From assembly GCA_016929355.1 (NCBI GenBank), contig JAFGJA010000560.1:1-7153 (forward strand): 7,153 bases of DNA. The letters are read 5' to 3'. The notes under the pieces were generated by a model. It searched no databases. It saw only the letters and a program-made list of their open reading frames with translations, and was not told the DNA's origin. A program made the translations under genes and the position numbers. Below, one piece after another: positions 1 through 5,859 of this stretch. The DNA is from Anaerolineae bacterium (GTDB lineage Bacteria; Chloroflexota; Anaerolineae; Aggregatilineales; Aggregatilineaceae). The number at the start of each line of letters is the position of its first letter. Position 1 is the first letter of the stretch.

Positions 1-590
1 AGGCGGCGCACCGCGATCCCAGCGTGATAGATATGACCGAGCGCCATTCCTTCGATCACGATAGCCGCGCCCAGCCGCGCGCGGAGTGTTTCCCACGCGG
101 CACGGATTCCATTCAGATTGCCGAGACCTTCTTCGCAGGTATTGGCGACAAACCATATATCAGCCGCCGGTTGGATGTGATGCTGGTTTAACAATTCCAG
201 CAGCGCCAATAATGCCGCAACTCCCAGGCTGTTATCACCCAGCCCTGGCCCATAGATGCGATCCTGTGCGCGACGGATGGTGAGATCGGTTTCGGCGGGG
301 AAGACCGTATCGGTATGTGCTGACACCATCAACGCCGGGCGGGTCGGATCAGTCCCCGGCCAGCGGCCCAAAACGTTATGAACATTATCGATCTGGATTT
401 CGAGTAAACCTAGCCGTTGGAATTGCGCTTTAACATACGCGGCGCGCTGCGTTTCAGCGAAGGTGGGGGCGGGGATTTGCTGAATGGTGATCGCTTGGTC
501 GATAATTGTAGCGGCATCAATGTGCTGGTAGAGCGTTTGCAGGGTTGGTGATTGCGCTAAAGCTTGAATTAGTTTAGTTGGGTCAAACAT
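1..590 (-). CDS. M20-family metallopeptidase / metallo-hydrolase, N-terminal part (runs off left edge)
   Basis: 196 codons are visible, starting at ATG 590-588; the C-terminal part lies beyond position 1. Known family: M20 zinc peptidases hydrolyse peptide or amide bonds with a two-metal centre, usually in the cytoplasm. Seen here: SAHTDTVFP (residues 90-98) supplies the metal-ligand His92 and the HxD Asp94; GPGLGDNSLG (114-123) supplies the bridging Asp119; ANTCEEGLGN (149-158) supplies the catalytic-base and ligand glutamates 153/154; IEG (179-181) supplies the next acidic ligand, Glu180. The last metal-binding histidine and most of the dimerisation ('lid') domain would lie outside the window; GHIYHAGIAVRR looks like entry into that domain. 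No signal peptide is seen, so a cytoplasmic peptidase is likely. The start is supported by AGGAAA at 595-600, 4 bases upstream. It is divergent from the regulator at 967. The subfamily (tripeptidase-like, carboxypeptidase, amidohydrolase) cannot be fixed without the C-terminus. Confidence 0.9.
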   Translation of the reverse strand, partial: MFDPTKLIQALAQSPTLQTLYQHIDAATIIDQAITIQQIPAPTFAETQRAAYVKAQFQRLGLLEIQIDNVHNVLGRWPGTDPTRPALMVSAHTDTVFPAETDLTIRRAQDRIYGPGLGDNSLGVAALLALLELLNQHHIQPAADIWFVANTCEEGLGNLNGIRAAWETLRARLGAAIVIEGMALGHIYHAGIAVRR

Positions 591-602
591 ACGGTTTCCT
601 TG

Positions 603-612
603 ATCATATGAT
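603..612. promoter_or_regulatory. 10-base perfect palindrome just upstream of the peptidase start
   Basis: ATCATATGAT is a perfect inverted repeat lying three bases upstream of the AGGAAA ribosome binding site of the minus-strand peptidase gene. Its position would suit an operator or a 5'-UTR site. A 10-base AT-rich palindrome can also occur by chance, so this is only a candidate. Confidence 0.2.
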
Positions 613-792
613 TCGACTTGAGAATAGCTGAGGGCTGACTGCACATTCCGTTAAAAACATGCGAAATACTTTAAAAAATAGTGGGTTTCAGCTATGATTG
701 ATCGTAAGATGATTATGCCTCAAGTCGCTTCATCTACGCTAACTGGCGCGCAAACTAGCACGAACACGGTATTTTCAACAGGTATCCAATAA

Positions 793-829
793 TTACCCCA
801 CCATGATGTGGGATAACTGTGGGTTATTC
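793..829. promoter_or_regulatory. Putative operator: GTGGG half-sites with 11-base spacing
   Basis: The sequence shows TTA-N-CCCAC (793-801), then six bases, then GTGGG-N-TAA (808-816), an inverted repeat centred near 804.5. The right arm is then repeated directly as GTGGGTTATTC (819-829) after GTGGGATAACT (808-818). The 5-base cores start at 797, 808 and 819, an exact 11-base step. OmpR/PhoB-family winged-helix regulators are known to bind tandem half-sites about 11 bases apart, and one is encoded just downstream at 967. Autoregulation, or control of the divergent peptidase gene, is therefore a reasonable inference. The site ends about 60 bases upstream of the -35 element of the regulator promoter. 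Confidence 0.45.
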
Positions 830-889
830 GGTTGTGCCGAGTGTGACAGGGCTAGCGTCGGGCATGATCGTTGGTTAAAAATCCCATAA

Positions 890-917
890 TTGCTTGTGAT
901 GAACCGGACACTATAAT
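890..917 (+). promoter_or_regulatory. Sigma70-type promoter of the regulator gene
   Basis: TTGCTT at 890-895 (three leading bases matching TTGACA), a 16-base spacer and a perfect TATAAT at 912-917. Transcription would start near 923-925, leaving a leader of about 43 bases before the ATG at 967. This placement argues against the upstream TTG (871) as the translation start. Confidence 0.65.
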
Positions 918-966
918 CACAGCGGTATTGGTTTTACGCGGTCTAACCTTTAGTCAAGGGGATAGC

Positions 967-1857
967 ATGGGGACAACGAAAGTCCTGTTAATTGAAAGCG
1001 CACGTAATAACGGGAGAACGTTTTCCTCATCGTTGCAACGCAAATATGAGGTGGCAATCGCTCATTCCGGCAAACAGGCGTTGGCAATTGCGCGGGATAT
1101 GTCCCCGCAGATCATTATTCTGGATGCCGATTCCTTGCGCACCCCTGGAGATCGGATCAGTATCCGGTTGCGGGATCAACTGGGTGAACTACCAATCATT
1201 CACATCAAGTCCGAAGGTGCGGAACGCGGTCAGAGTGTGGCTGATGTGATGTTGTATCTTCCTTTTACCATTCGCAAACTGAGCAACCGCATTGAGCAAT
1301 ACGCTGTCAAGCCAGCCGAAGAAGCTGCACCGCGTGAGACTGGCCCTTTTAATCTGAATCTTGAAACCCAAACGCTGACTACGCCCTGGAACGAGAAAAA
1401 ACTTACCCCTAAACTCATCGCTTTGATGCAGCTATTTCTCCAACATCCCGATCAAACGCTCGAACGCAAACAAATTATGCAGCAGGTGTGGGACACCGAT
1501 TATGTTGAGGATACCCGTACCTTAGATGTCCATATCCGGTGGTTGCGTCAGGCGGTTGAACCGAAGCCCCGCAAACCTCAATATCTGGTGACGGTGCGCG
1601 GCGTGGGCTATCGGTTTGGTATTCCTGATGTGGTTGAGGTAGCGGAAGTTGCTGATAAATCTAAATCAACCGAAGCATCGCCGCCAACAGATAGTCAAGT
1701 GAAACAAAAGAAGCTCGCGCAGAAAGCCGATCAGACCAAGCTGACAAAACAAAAGTCTGCTGATCAAGTGGACCAAGCGGATCGTGTGGAGTCTCTTAAG
1801 CGTGTATCAAAACGCGCCACCGACCCCCCCCCGACATCGTTGGCCGAATCGAACTAA
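967..1857 (+). CDS. OmpR/PhoB-type response regulator with degenerate receiver and Lys-rich tail
   Basis: A 296-residue DNA-binding transcription factor. Start ATG 967 was chosen because AAGGGG (956-961) lies 5 bases upstream and the promoter at 890-917 leads into it; an in-frame TTG at 871 would lie upstream of that promoter. Residues 4-112 resemble a CheY-like receiver. Asp53 (IILDAD) sits where the phospho-acceptor belongs. However, the acidic pair after strand 1 is reduced to Glu10-Ser11, the Thr/Ser of strand 4 looks replaced (IIHIKSEG), and the invariant Lys before the strand-5 proline is Leu98 (YLPF). Ordinary phosphorylation therefore looks unlikely. Residues 127-218 form a canonical winged helix: ERKQIMQQVW, the recognition-helix region TRTLDVHIRWLRQ, and the wing VTVRGVGYRFG. 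Residues 219-296 are a Lys/Gln/Asp-rich, probably disordered tail, unusual for the family. No histidine kinase is visible nearby. Confidence 0.85.
   Translation: MGTTKVLLIESARNNGRTFSSSLQRKYEVAIAHSGKQALAIARDMSPQIIILDADSLRTPGDRISIRLRDQLGELPIIHIKSEGAERGQSVADVMLYLPFTIRKLSNRIEQYAVKPAEEAAPRETGPFNLNLETQTLTTPWNEKKLTPKLIALMQLFLQHPDQTLERKQIMQQVWDTDYVEDTRTLDVHIRWLRQAVEPKPRKPQYLVTVRGVGYRFGIPDVVEVAEVADKSKSTEASPPTDSQVKQKKLAQKADQTKLTKQKSADQVDQADRVESLKRVSKRATDPPPTSLAESN
1824..1832 (+). repeat. C9 homopolymer inside the 3' end of the regulator gene
   Basis: Nine consecutive C residues encode the Pro run after Asp286, ten residues before the end of the protein. A second run of seven C (1859-1865) lies just after the stop codon. 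One extra C would replace the last residues with an alternative tail ending in a stop at about 1903 or earlier; one C fewer would give a different tail. Only the C-terminal tail is affected, not the DNA-binding domain. Confidence 0.7.
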
Positions 1858-1878
1858 TCCCCCCCGACTCATCGATCT

Positions 1879-1912
1879 AAAACACAAAAAGGCACTCTCA
1901 TAATGAGATGCC
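1879..1912 (-). terminator. Rho-independent terminator of rpsT
   Basis: Read on the minus strand, GGCATCTCA and TGAGAGTGCC form a 9-pair stem with one bulged base and a 3-base loop (1891-1912), followed by TTTTTGTGTTTT (1890-1879). It lies about 40 bases after the rpsT stop. On the plus strand the same hairpin has no U-tract after it, so it would stop the convergent regulator transcript only weakly, if at all. Confidence 0.8.
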
Positions 1913-1951
1913 CTCTGTGCGCACGATGAATTCAATGATTACAAGCAGAAT

Positions 1952-2224
1952 TTACTGAGCAGTTTCCAGCTTCGCCAGTTTCTTCATCAGGCGGCTCTTG
2001 CGGCGCGCAACATTATTGCGGTGCAAGATACCTTTGGTGGCGGCTTTATCCAGTTCACGGATGGCTGCCATCGTAGCTTCACGCGCCTGGGCCAGATCAC
2101 CGCTTTCCAAAGTCTGACGTGCTTTTTTAAGATAGGTGCGAGTCCGCGAACGAACCACACGATTACGTTCCTGCTTGCGTTTTGAACTGCGAATGCGTTT
2201 GAGTGCAGACTTATGGTTAGCCAA
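1952..2224 (-). CDS. rpsT: 30S ribosomal protein S20
   Basis: A complete 90-residue S20, the usual family length. It is a small basic helical protein that binds 16S rRNA early in assembly of the 30S subunit. Seen here: the diagnostic N-terminus MANHKSALKRIRSSKRK, the basic first helices (RNRVVRSRTRTYLKKA), the acidic middle and the conserved KGILHRNNVARRKSRLMKKL near the C-terminus. The start codon is TTG (2224-2222), with GGAG at 2235-2232, 7 bases upstream; no ATG fits the conserved N-terminus. Escherichia coli rpsT is also known to use a UUG start in connection with autogenous translational control, so the weak start here may have the same meaning (inference). The gene has its own promoter at 2269-2297 and terminator at 1879-1912, so it can be transcribed independently of the operon just upstream on the same strand. 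Confidence 0.98.
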   Translation of the reverse strand: MANHKSALKRIRSSKRKQERNRVVRSRTRTYLKKARQTLESGDLAQAREATMAAIRELDKAATKGILHRNNVARRKSRLMKKLAKLETAQ

Positions 2225-2268
2225 CAGTAAGCTCCGTTTTACTTAAAAATCTGACAGCATCAGGCGGC

Positions 2269-2297
2269 ATTTTACCAGAAACGAATATCTTTGTCTA
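2269..2297 (-). promoter_or_regulatory. Promoter of rpsT
   Basis: On the minus strand, TAGACA (2297-2292) is followed by a 17-base spacer and TAAAAT (2274-2269). The bases TGG directly before the -10 resemble an extended -10. Transcription would start near 2262, giving a leader of just under 40 bases before the TTG start. The promoter lies in the 93-base gap after the SH3-protein gene, in which I see no strong terminator, so read-through from the operon into rpsT is possible. Confidence 0.65.
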
Positions 2298-2317
2298 GAC
2301 TGGTCACAGGTGAAACG

Positions 2318-3331
2318 CTAGCGAATCGTTGCTTCCAATGTGTCCAGGCGTTCGAGCGTCGCATCGAATAGAATCCGCGCATTGATCGCGGCTGAACGCG
2401 CGCGGCGGATCGCAGTGATCTGCACCACCCCACAGTTTTGCAACGGATCGACTGAGTTGTTGAGATACGCTACCGCTTCGTTTAATTGTGGCGCATAGCG
2501 ATCCAATTCGGGCAATTCGCGCACATCGGCGCGCGTGTACTGGTATTCGGCAATATCATCCGGCGGATCACACGGCATGATCTCGCCGCGATCTACCGCC
2601 AGCCAGAACGAATCCAGGCTCTCCGCCAGGTCACGATACGGCTCAATAAACGCGCGTAATTGCGCAATGTGGGCGCGCTGCACTTCCGGCGGAATAATGT
2701 CTGCGCCCACTGTTTGCAGTGGCGGCAGGTCTGACGCTTCGGGAATCGTCATCAGATCGGGAATATCGCTCCCGACAAAGGCGATCATCCAGCCCACATA
2801 ACCGCGATAGTTCACTTGCAACCATGTCCCATCCTGATTACGCGCCAGGATCGGTACGGTGCTGTTCAACGGTATGGATGTGATCGCGGGCGAGGTGCGC
2901 AAGGGGGCATAGCGCAGTACCACGCCGTAGTGCAGAAAGACCGCAAAACCGGGATCGCTTTCGAGCGCAGTTGGTCCCTCAAGCCCTGTTACCAGATCGG
3001 TGAGTGGGAGTTGGGCCGGATCGAACTCAAAATCGAGGTATTCGGCTTTCATCCATCCAATTGTGGTCAGGCGTCCGGGGCGGCGCACCTCAAACCATGT
3101 GCCATCAATGTTCCGTCCCACCACTTCGAGGCGTTCATCCTCAAAAATCGAAGCCATCCACTCCGATTCGCGGGTGGGCAGTTCGCGGGTAAAGGCGCTG
3201 TTGACATTCAGCGTGGCGGTAAAATCCTCGTCGGGATCGCCCCCCGGATCATTATCCTGCGCGTGCAGAATATTGCCTGCCGGAAACGCGATGAGCAGGA
3301 TCAACACCAGTCCAAAGATTATTTTTCGCAT
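2318..3331 (-). CDS. Exported protein with two SH3-like domains and a helical Cys-pair C-terminal module
   Basis: 337 residues. Residues 1-25 are a Sec signal peptide (hydrophobic FGLVLILLIAF, cleavage near HAQ) with no lipobox cysteine. The mature N-terminus is Asp/Gly-rich (QDNDPGGDPDEDF). Two bacterial SH3-like repeats follow at about 38-103 and 130-190. They share the pattern N-x-DGTW-(F/L)-x-V ... GW: RNIDGTWFEV ... IGWMKAEYL and RNQDGTWLQV ... VGWMIAFVG. Such domains often bind peptidoglycan or other wall material. The C-terminal part (about 215-337) is predicted helical, with Trp243, Cys254 and Cys300; the same spacing recurs in the partial gene at 6689-7153. It is the last gene of the operon, 16 bases after the solute-binding protein gene. 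The start ATG 3331 is preceded by AAGGAGG at 3349-3343 with an 11-base spacer. The molecular role is unknown; an extracytoplasmic scaffold or wall-binding partner is inferred. Confidence 0.85.
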   Translation of the reverse strand: MRKIIFGLVLILLIAFPAGNILHAQDNDPGGDPDEDFTATLNVNSAFTRELPTRESEWMASIFEDERLEVVGRNIDGTWFEVRRPGRLTTIGWMKAEYLDFEFDPAQLPLTDLVTGLEGPTALESDPGFAVFLHYGVVLRYAPLRTSPAITSIPLNSTVPILARNQDGTWLQVNYRGYVGWMIAFVGSDIPDLMTIPEASDLPPLQTVGADIIPPEVQRAHIAQLRAFIEPYRDLAESLDSFWLAVDRGEIMPCDPPDDIAEYQYTRADVRELPELDRYAPQLNEAVAYLNNSVDPLQNCGVVQITAIRRARSAAINARILFDATLERLDTLEATIR

Positions 3332-3342
3332 ACCGGCGTGTG

Positions 3343-3350
3343 CCTCCTTA
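3343..3350 (-). promoter_or_regulatory. Stop codon merged with Shine-Dalgarno of the SH3-protein gene
   Basis: TAAGGAGG on the minus strand contains both the TAA stop of the solute-binding protein gene (3350-3348) and a near-perfect Shine-Dalgarno for the SH3-protein gene. A ribosome terminating on the upstream gene covers the next initiation site, which favours translational coupling. The spacer to ATG is 11 bases, on the long side. Confidence 0.7.
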
Positions 3351-5108
3351 CTCGGTAATTACCCAGGCATTCACATTCCAGAGTGGCGTATGGGGATACG
3401 GCGCGAAGCCTGCGACGCCGCCCTGCACCGCGATCATGTCATTGGCGGCGAACAACCAGATAAAGGGCTGATCGTCTTGTAGAATCGCCTGAATTTCGTG
3501 ATAGAGATCGGCGCGCGCCTCATAATCGCAGCCTGGCACGTTGTGTGCCTGTGCCAGCAGTTCATCCACGCGCGGATTGGCGTATGAGCCGGTATTCAAC
3601 CCTTCGTCGAGTATATCGCTCTGGCTGGCAAACAGCGCCGTTTGATCGGGATTGAGCGGGTAATCGTCCACCCACCAGGACAGATACGCATCATAACGCT
3701 GCTGCGCCGCACGAGTTTGCATCTCAGTAAATGACATCGCTTGTGGGGATGCCTGCACGCCGATCATGCGCAACTGCTGCTCAATCAGATTAACCACACT
3801 ATCGTTAACCGACGATGAGACATAGATCAGATCGAATGACAGCCGTGTGCCCTTACGCGCATGATCGCAGGTCACGCAGCTACGGATGCCGATGTTATCC
3901 ACATCTTTCCAACCCGCCGCTTCGAGCAAGCGCGCTGCCGCCATCGGATCATAGTCAATTGGGGCGAGATCAGGATCATAGGCCCAGGAGGTGGGTAACG
4001 TGTTAGATGGCATGATCGTGCCATTACCCAACAGTGATGCTTCGATCAACGCTGGCACGTCAATCCCCTGTTGGATCGCACGCCGCACACGCCCATCACC
4101 AAAGATCGGGTGATAGCCCTGGTCGAGCGGATCGCCGTTTTCGTCAACGGCGTTTTGTGGCTCGGTGGGATCGGCTAAATTGAGGTTGATGCCTAGCCAG
4201 TATAAGCCAGGACTTTCATAGACCTGAATCCCATCGGCTGCGCGCAGATCGCCGCGACGGTTAAAGGGCGGGTCGAGCAATAGATTAGTCTCGCCCGCCA
4301 GAAACAGATCAACGGTATTTTGGCCTGATGGCAGGTCGATATAGGCGAAACCGAGCGTCCCATCCTCACGCACGAGGCGCACATAGTCAAGCGGCTGCAC
4401 GCGATCTACCTCGAATATCCCGGCTGTAACCAGGGGATCACGTTCCGGCGCAGGATCGCTCATATCCACGAAATAATCATCCGGCAACACACCCTGCCAG
4501 CGCGCGAATTGTGTTGGCACAGCGTCAGAAGCGTTGAAGGAATTCGCCGCCAGCGTCACAAATTCAGGATCGGCGGGGATAATCGGAAAACGCAGCACAT
4601 CCAGCGCAGTACAGGTCGCTTCAGCCAGCGCAAAGGCGATAGTTTGCGCATCTAATGGCGCTGCGCCCACGATCAGCGCATTGACGCGATCCGTATAGAT
4701 GGAGCGGTAATCTTCGCTGGCGTTGGCGAGATAGCTAAAAAACACATCATACGCTGTCACCGGATCGCCGTCAGTCCACTGCATATCGTCGCGCAGATGA
4801 ACGGTGATCGTTAATCCGTCCGCCGCCATATCCCACGTCAGCGCCAGTGAATCAGACGTTGGCGCAAAATGCCCGGTGGCGGGATCAACCCCGATCAGCC
4901 AGGGGTAGAGCAAATCAGTGACACGGCGGCACACGGTATTGCCACAGCGTAGCGGATTTAACGATCCGAGCGTTTCGGCTCCGTATGGATTGGCCGTGAT
5001 GATCGCACCACGTCCGCCGGGATCGTCGTCCTGCGCGGCGGTGGGGAGTGGTCCCGCCAGCCCGATGATGAGCGCCAGCAGCACCCCTAATTGGTATAGT
5101 CGTCGCAT
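3348..5108 (-). CDS. Exported family 5 solute-binding protein (oligopeptide/dipeptide ABC transporter type)
   Basis: 586 residues, normal for the OppA/DppA (SBP_bac_5) family, which captures peptides, nickel chelates or sugars outside the membrane. Residues 1-26 are a signal peptide ending TAAQ; no lipobox cysteine is present. Family landmarks seen: SLNPL near the N-terminus (49-53), DLLYPWLIGVDPATG (65-79), the hallmark HLRDDMQWTDGDPVTAYDVFFSY (104-126), GLYWLGINLN (301-310), FGDGRVRRAIQQGID (336-350), AARLLEAAGW (391-400), AYLSWWVDDYPL (474-485), and the C-terminal stretch QAILQDDQPFIWLFAANDM (540-558). Six cysteines (55, 60, 166, 411, 414, 527) suggest disulfides. The start ATG 5108 has only a weak GAGATGA upstream and follows the TPR gene stop by 13 bases, so coupled translation is likely. 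No permease or ATPase gene adjoins it in the window; ligand unknown. Peptide is the default guess, and a non-transport role as a binding or sensing protein is possible. Confidence 0.93.
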   Translation of the reverse strand: MRRLYQLGVLLALIIGLAGPLPTAAQDDDPGGRGAIITANPYGAETLGSLNPLRCGNTVCRRVTDLLYPWLIGVDPATGHFAPTSDSLALTWDMAADGLTITVHLRDDMQWTDGDPVTAYDVFFSYLANASEDYRSIYTDRVNALIVGAAPLDAQTIAFALAEATCTALDVLRFPIIPADPEFVTLAANSFNASDAVPTQFARWQGVLPDDYFVDMSDPAPERDPLVTAGIFEVDRVQPLDYVRLVREDGTLGFAYIDLPSGQNTVDLFLAGETNLLLDPPFNRRGDLRAADGIQVYESPGLYWLGINLNLADPTEPQNAVDENGDPLDQGYHPIFGDGRVRRAIQQGIDVPALIEASLLGNGTIMPSNTLPTSWAYDPDLAPIDYDPMAAARLLEAAGWKDVDNIGIRSCVTCDHARKGTRLSFDLIYVSSSVNDSVVNLIEQQLRMIGVQASPQAMSFTEMQTRAAQQRYDAYLSWWVDDYPLNPDQTALFASQSDILDEGLNTGSYANPRVDELLAQAHNVPGCDYEARADLYHEIQAILQDDQPFIWLFAANDMIAVQGGVAGFAPYPHTPLWNVNAWVITE

Positions 5109-5121
5109 CGCGTCATCTCAT

Positions 5122-5847
5122 TTAATAGGCTGGTGTCCAGAAAATCAGCCAGATCGAAAAGTCGTTAGTTTCCAGGCCGCGTTTTTGCGCGTTCAGAATC
5201 GAATCCGGTTCGCCACCCGGCAGCCGCGCGCCCTCGCCCGCAATGTCGGCGTAAGTCTGATAGCTTTCGAGCGCCATCGCCGCATAGACTGCGCCGAGGG
5301 TGGCGTGTGGTGCGGCGTACTCAGGATCGAGGACAATCGCCTGCTGCAAATCAGCCAGCGCCAGATCGTAATTGCGCTCAGCCGCGTGAACCAGCGCCCG
5401 GTTATGGTAGGCAATCGCGTAGTTGGGATCAAACGTGATCGCCAACGTGAAGTCAGTGATCGCCAGCCCAAAATTACCCTGACTTAGATAGAGCAAACCC
5501 CGGTTGTTGTACGCGGCAACAGAGGCATCATCGAGTTCGAGCGCGCGGTTAAAATCGTCTTCGGCAGCCGTGTCGTTATGTTGGACCAGATGCGCGAAGC
5601 CGCGATTCACGTAGGCGGGGGTATAGGTGTCATCCTGCGCCAGCCCGCACGTATATGCCAGGATCGCCAGCGTTTGATCGCCCTGCGCGAAATACGCATC
5701 ACCCATCCCGACGAACAACGACGCGGGCACGGTTGCCGGGGCGAGATCGTCGCACGTCATCTCGGATTGGGCTGAGGTTATGGGTAGGGCGATCAACAGT
5801 GTGCCTAGTACGCCCAATATCATCAGGCAAATCGTTAGCCGTTTCAC
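5122..5847 (-). CDS. Exported TPR protein (paralogue A)
   Basis: 241 residues. The start is GTG 5847-5845; the Shine-Dalgarno TAGGAG at 5859-5854 lies 6 bases upstream and contains the stop of the preceding gene. A signal peptide (hydrophobic LTICLMILGVLGTLLIALP) ends near TSAQ at residue 27. About four tetratricopeptide repeats follow, roughly 43-76, 77-110, 111-144 and 145-178, with clear motifs such as AAYNNRGLLYLSQGNFGLAI and a partial fifth repeat (HATLGAVYAAMALESY). TPR arrays mediate protein-protein contacts, so a scaffold role outside the membrane is inferred. Cys32 and Cys67 match Cys32 and Cys69 of the neighbouring paralogue and probably form a disulfide joining the N-cap to the first repeat. 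The C-terminus ends in a hydrophobic, Trp-rich stretch (SIWLIFWTPAY), also mirrored in the paralogue. Partner and exact function are unknown. Confidence 0.88.
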   Translation of the reverse strand: MKRLTICLMILGVLGTLLIALPITSAQSEMTCDDLAPATVPASLFVGMGDAYFAQGDQTLAILAYTCGLAQDDTYTPAYVNRGFAHLVQHNDTAAEDDFNRALELDDASVAAYNNRGLLYLSQGNFGLAITDFTLAITFDPNYAIAYHNRALVHAAERNYDLALADLQQAIVLDPEYAAPHATLGAVYAAMALESYQTYADIAGEGARLPGGEPDSILNAQKRGLETNDFSIWLIFWTPAY

Positions 5848-5853
5848 ATTTGT

Positions 5854-5859
5854 CTCCTA
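5854..5859 (-). promoter_or_regulatory. Stop codon merged with Shine-Dalgarno of TPR paralogue A
   Basis: TAGGAG on the minus strand is at once the TAG stop of TPR paralogue B (5859-5857) and the Shine-Dalgarno of paralogue A, 6 bases before its GTG start. This decides the GTG at 5847 as start and points to translational coupling of the two TPR genes. Confidence 0.7.

Larger units (their letters stand above)
591..966. other. Divergent intergenic region (376 bases) between peptidase and regulator genes
   Basis: No convincing coding sequence fills this stretch. A TTG-started in-frame extension of the regulator reaches back to 871, but it would begin upstream of the best promoter and has no good ribosome binding site. 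The region holds a strong promoter for the plus-strand regulator (890-917), a cluster of GTGGG half-sites (793-829), a lone GTGGGTT at 681-687 and the palindrome at 603-612. I could not find a convincing -35/-10 pair for the minus-strand peptidase gene. Confidence 0.7.

Noticed and set aside
86..283. Plus-strand 65-codon open frame opposite the peptidase
   Set aside because: It is a shadow of the M20 gene, whose metal-binding motifs are intact on the other strand.
694..714. Direct repeat ATGATT ... ATGATT in the divergent region
   Set aside because: Six-base repeats in AT-rich sequence are expected by chance, and no third copy or symmetry supports a binding site.
871..966. TTG-started N-terminal extension of the regulator by 32 residues
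   Set aside because: The extension contains the -35/-10 promoter (890-917), has no good Shine-Dalgarno, and precedes the natural strand-1 start of the receiver; ATG 967 has AAGGGG upstream.
1891..1912. Hairpin as terminator of the plus-strand regulator gene
   Set aside because: On the plus strand no U-tract follows the stem; the U-tract is on the minus-strand side, so it is assigned to rpsT.
2535..3482. Plus-strand open frames opposite the SH3 and binding-protein genes
   Set aside because: They match no family and are antisense shadows of well-supported genes.
4918..5487. Plus-strand 189-codon open frame opposite the binding-protein and TPR genes
   Set aside because: It spans the junction of two clearly real minus-strand genes and has no recognisable domain.
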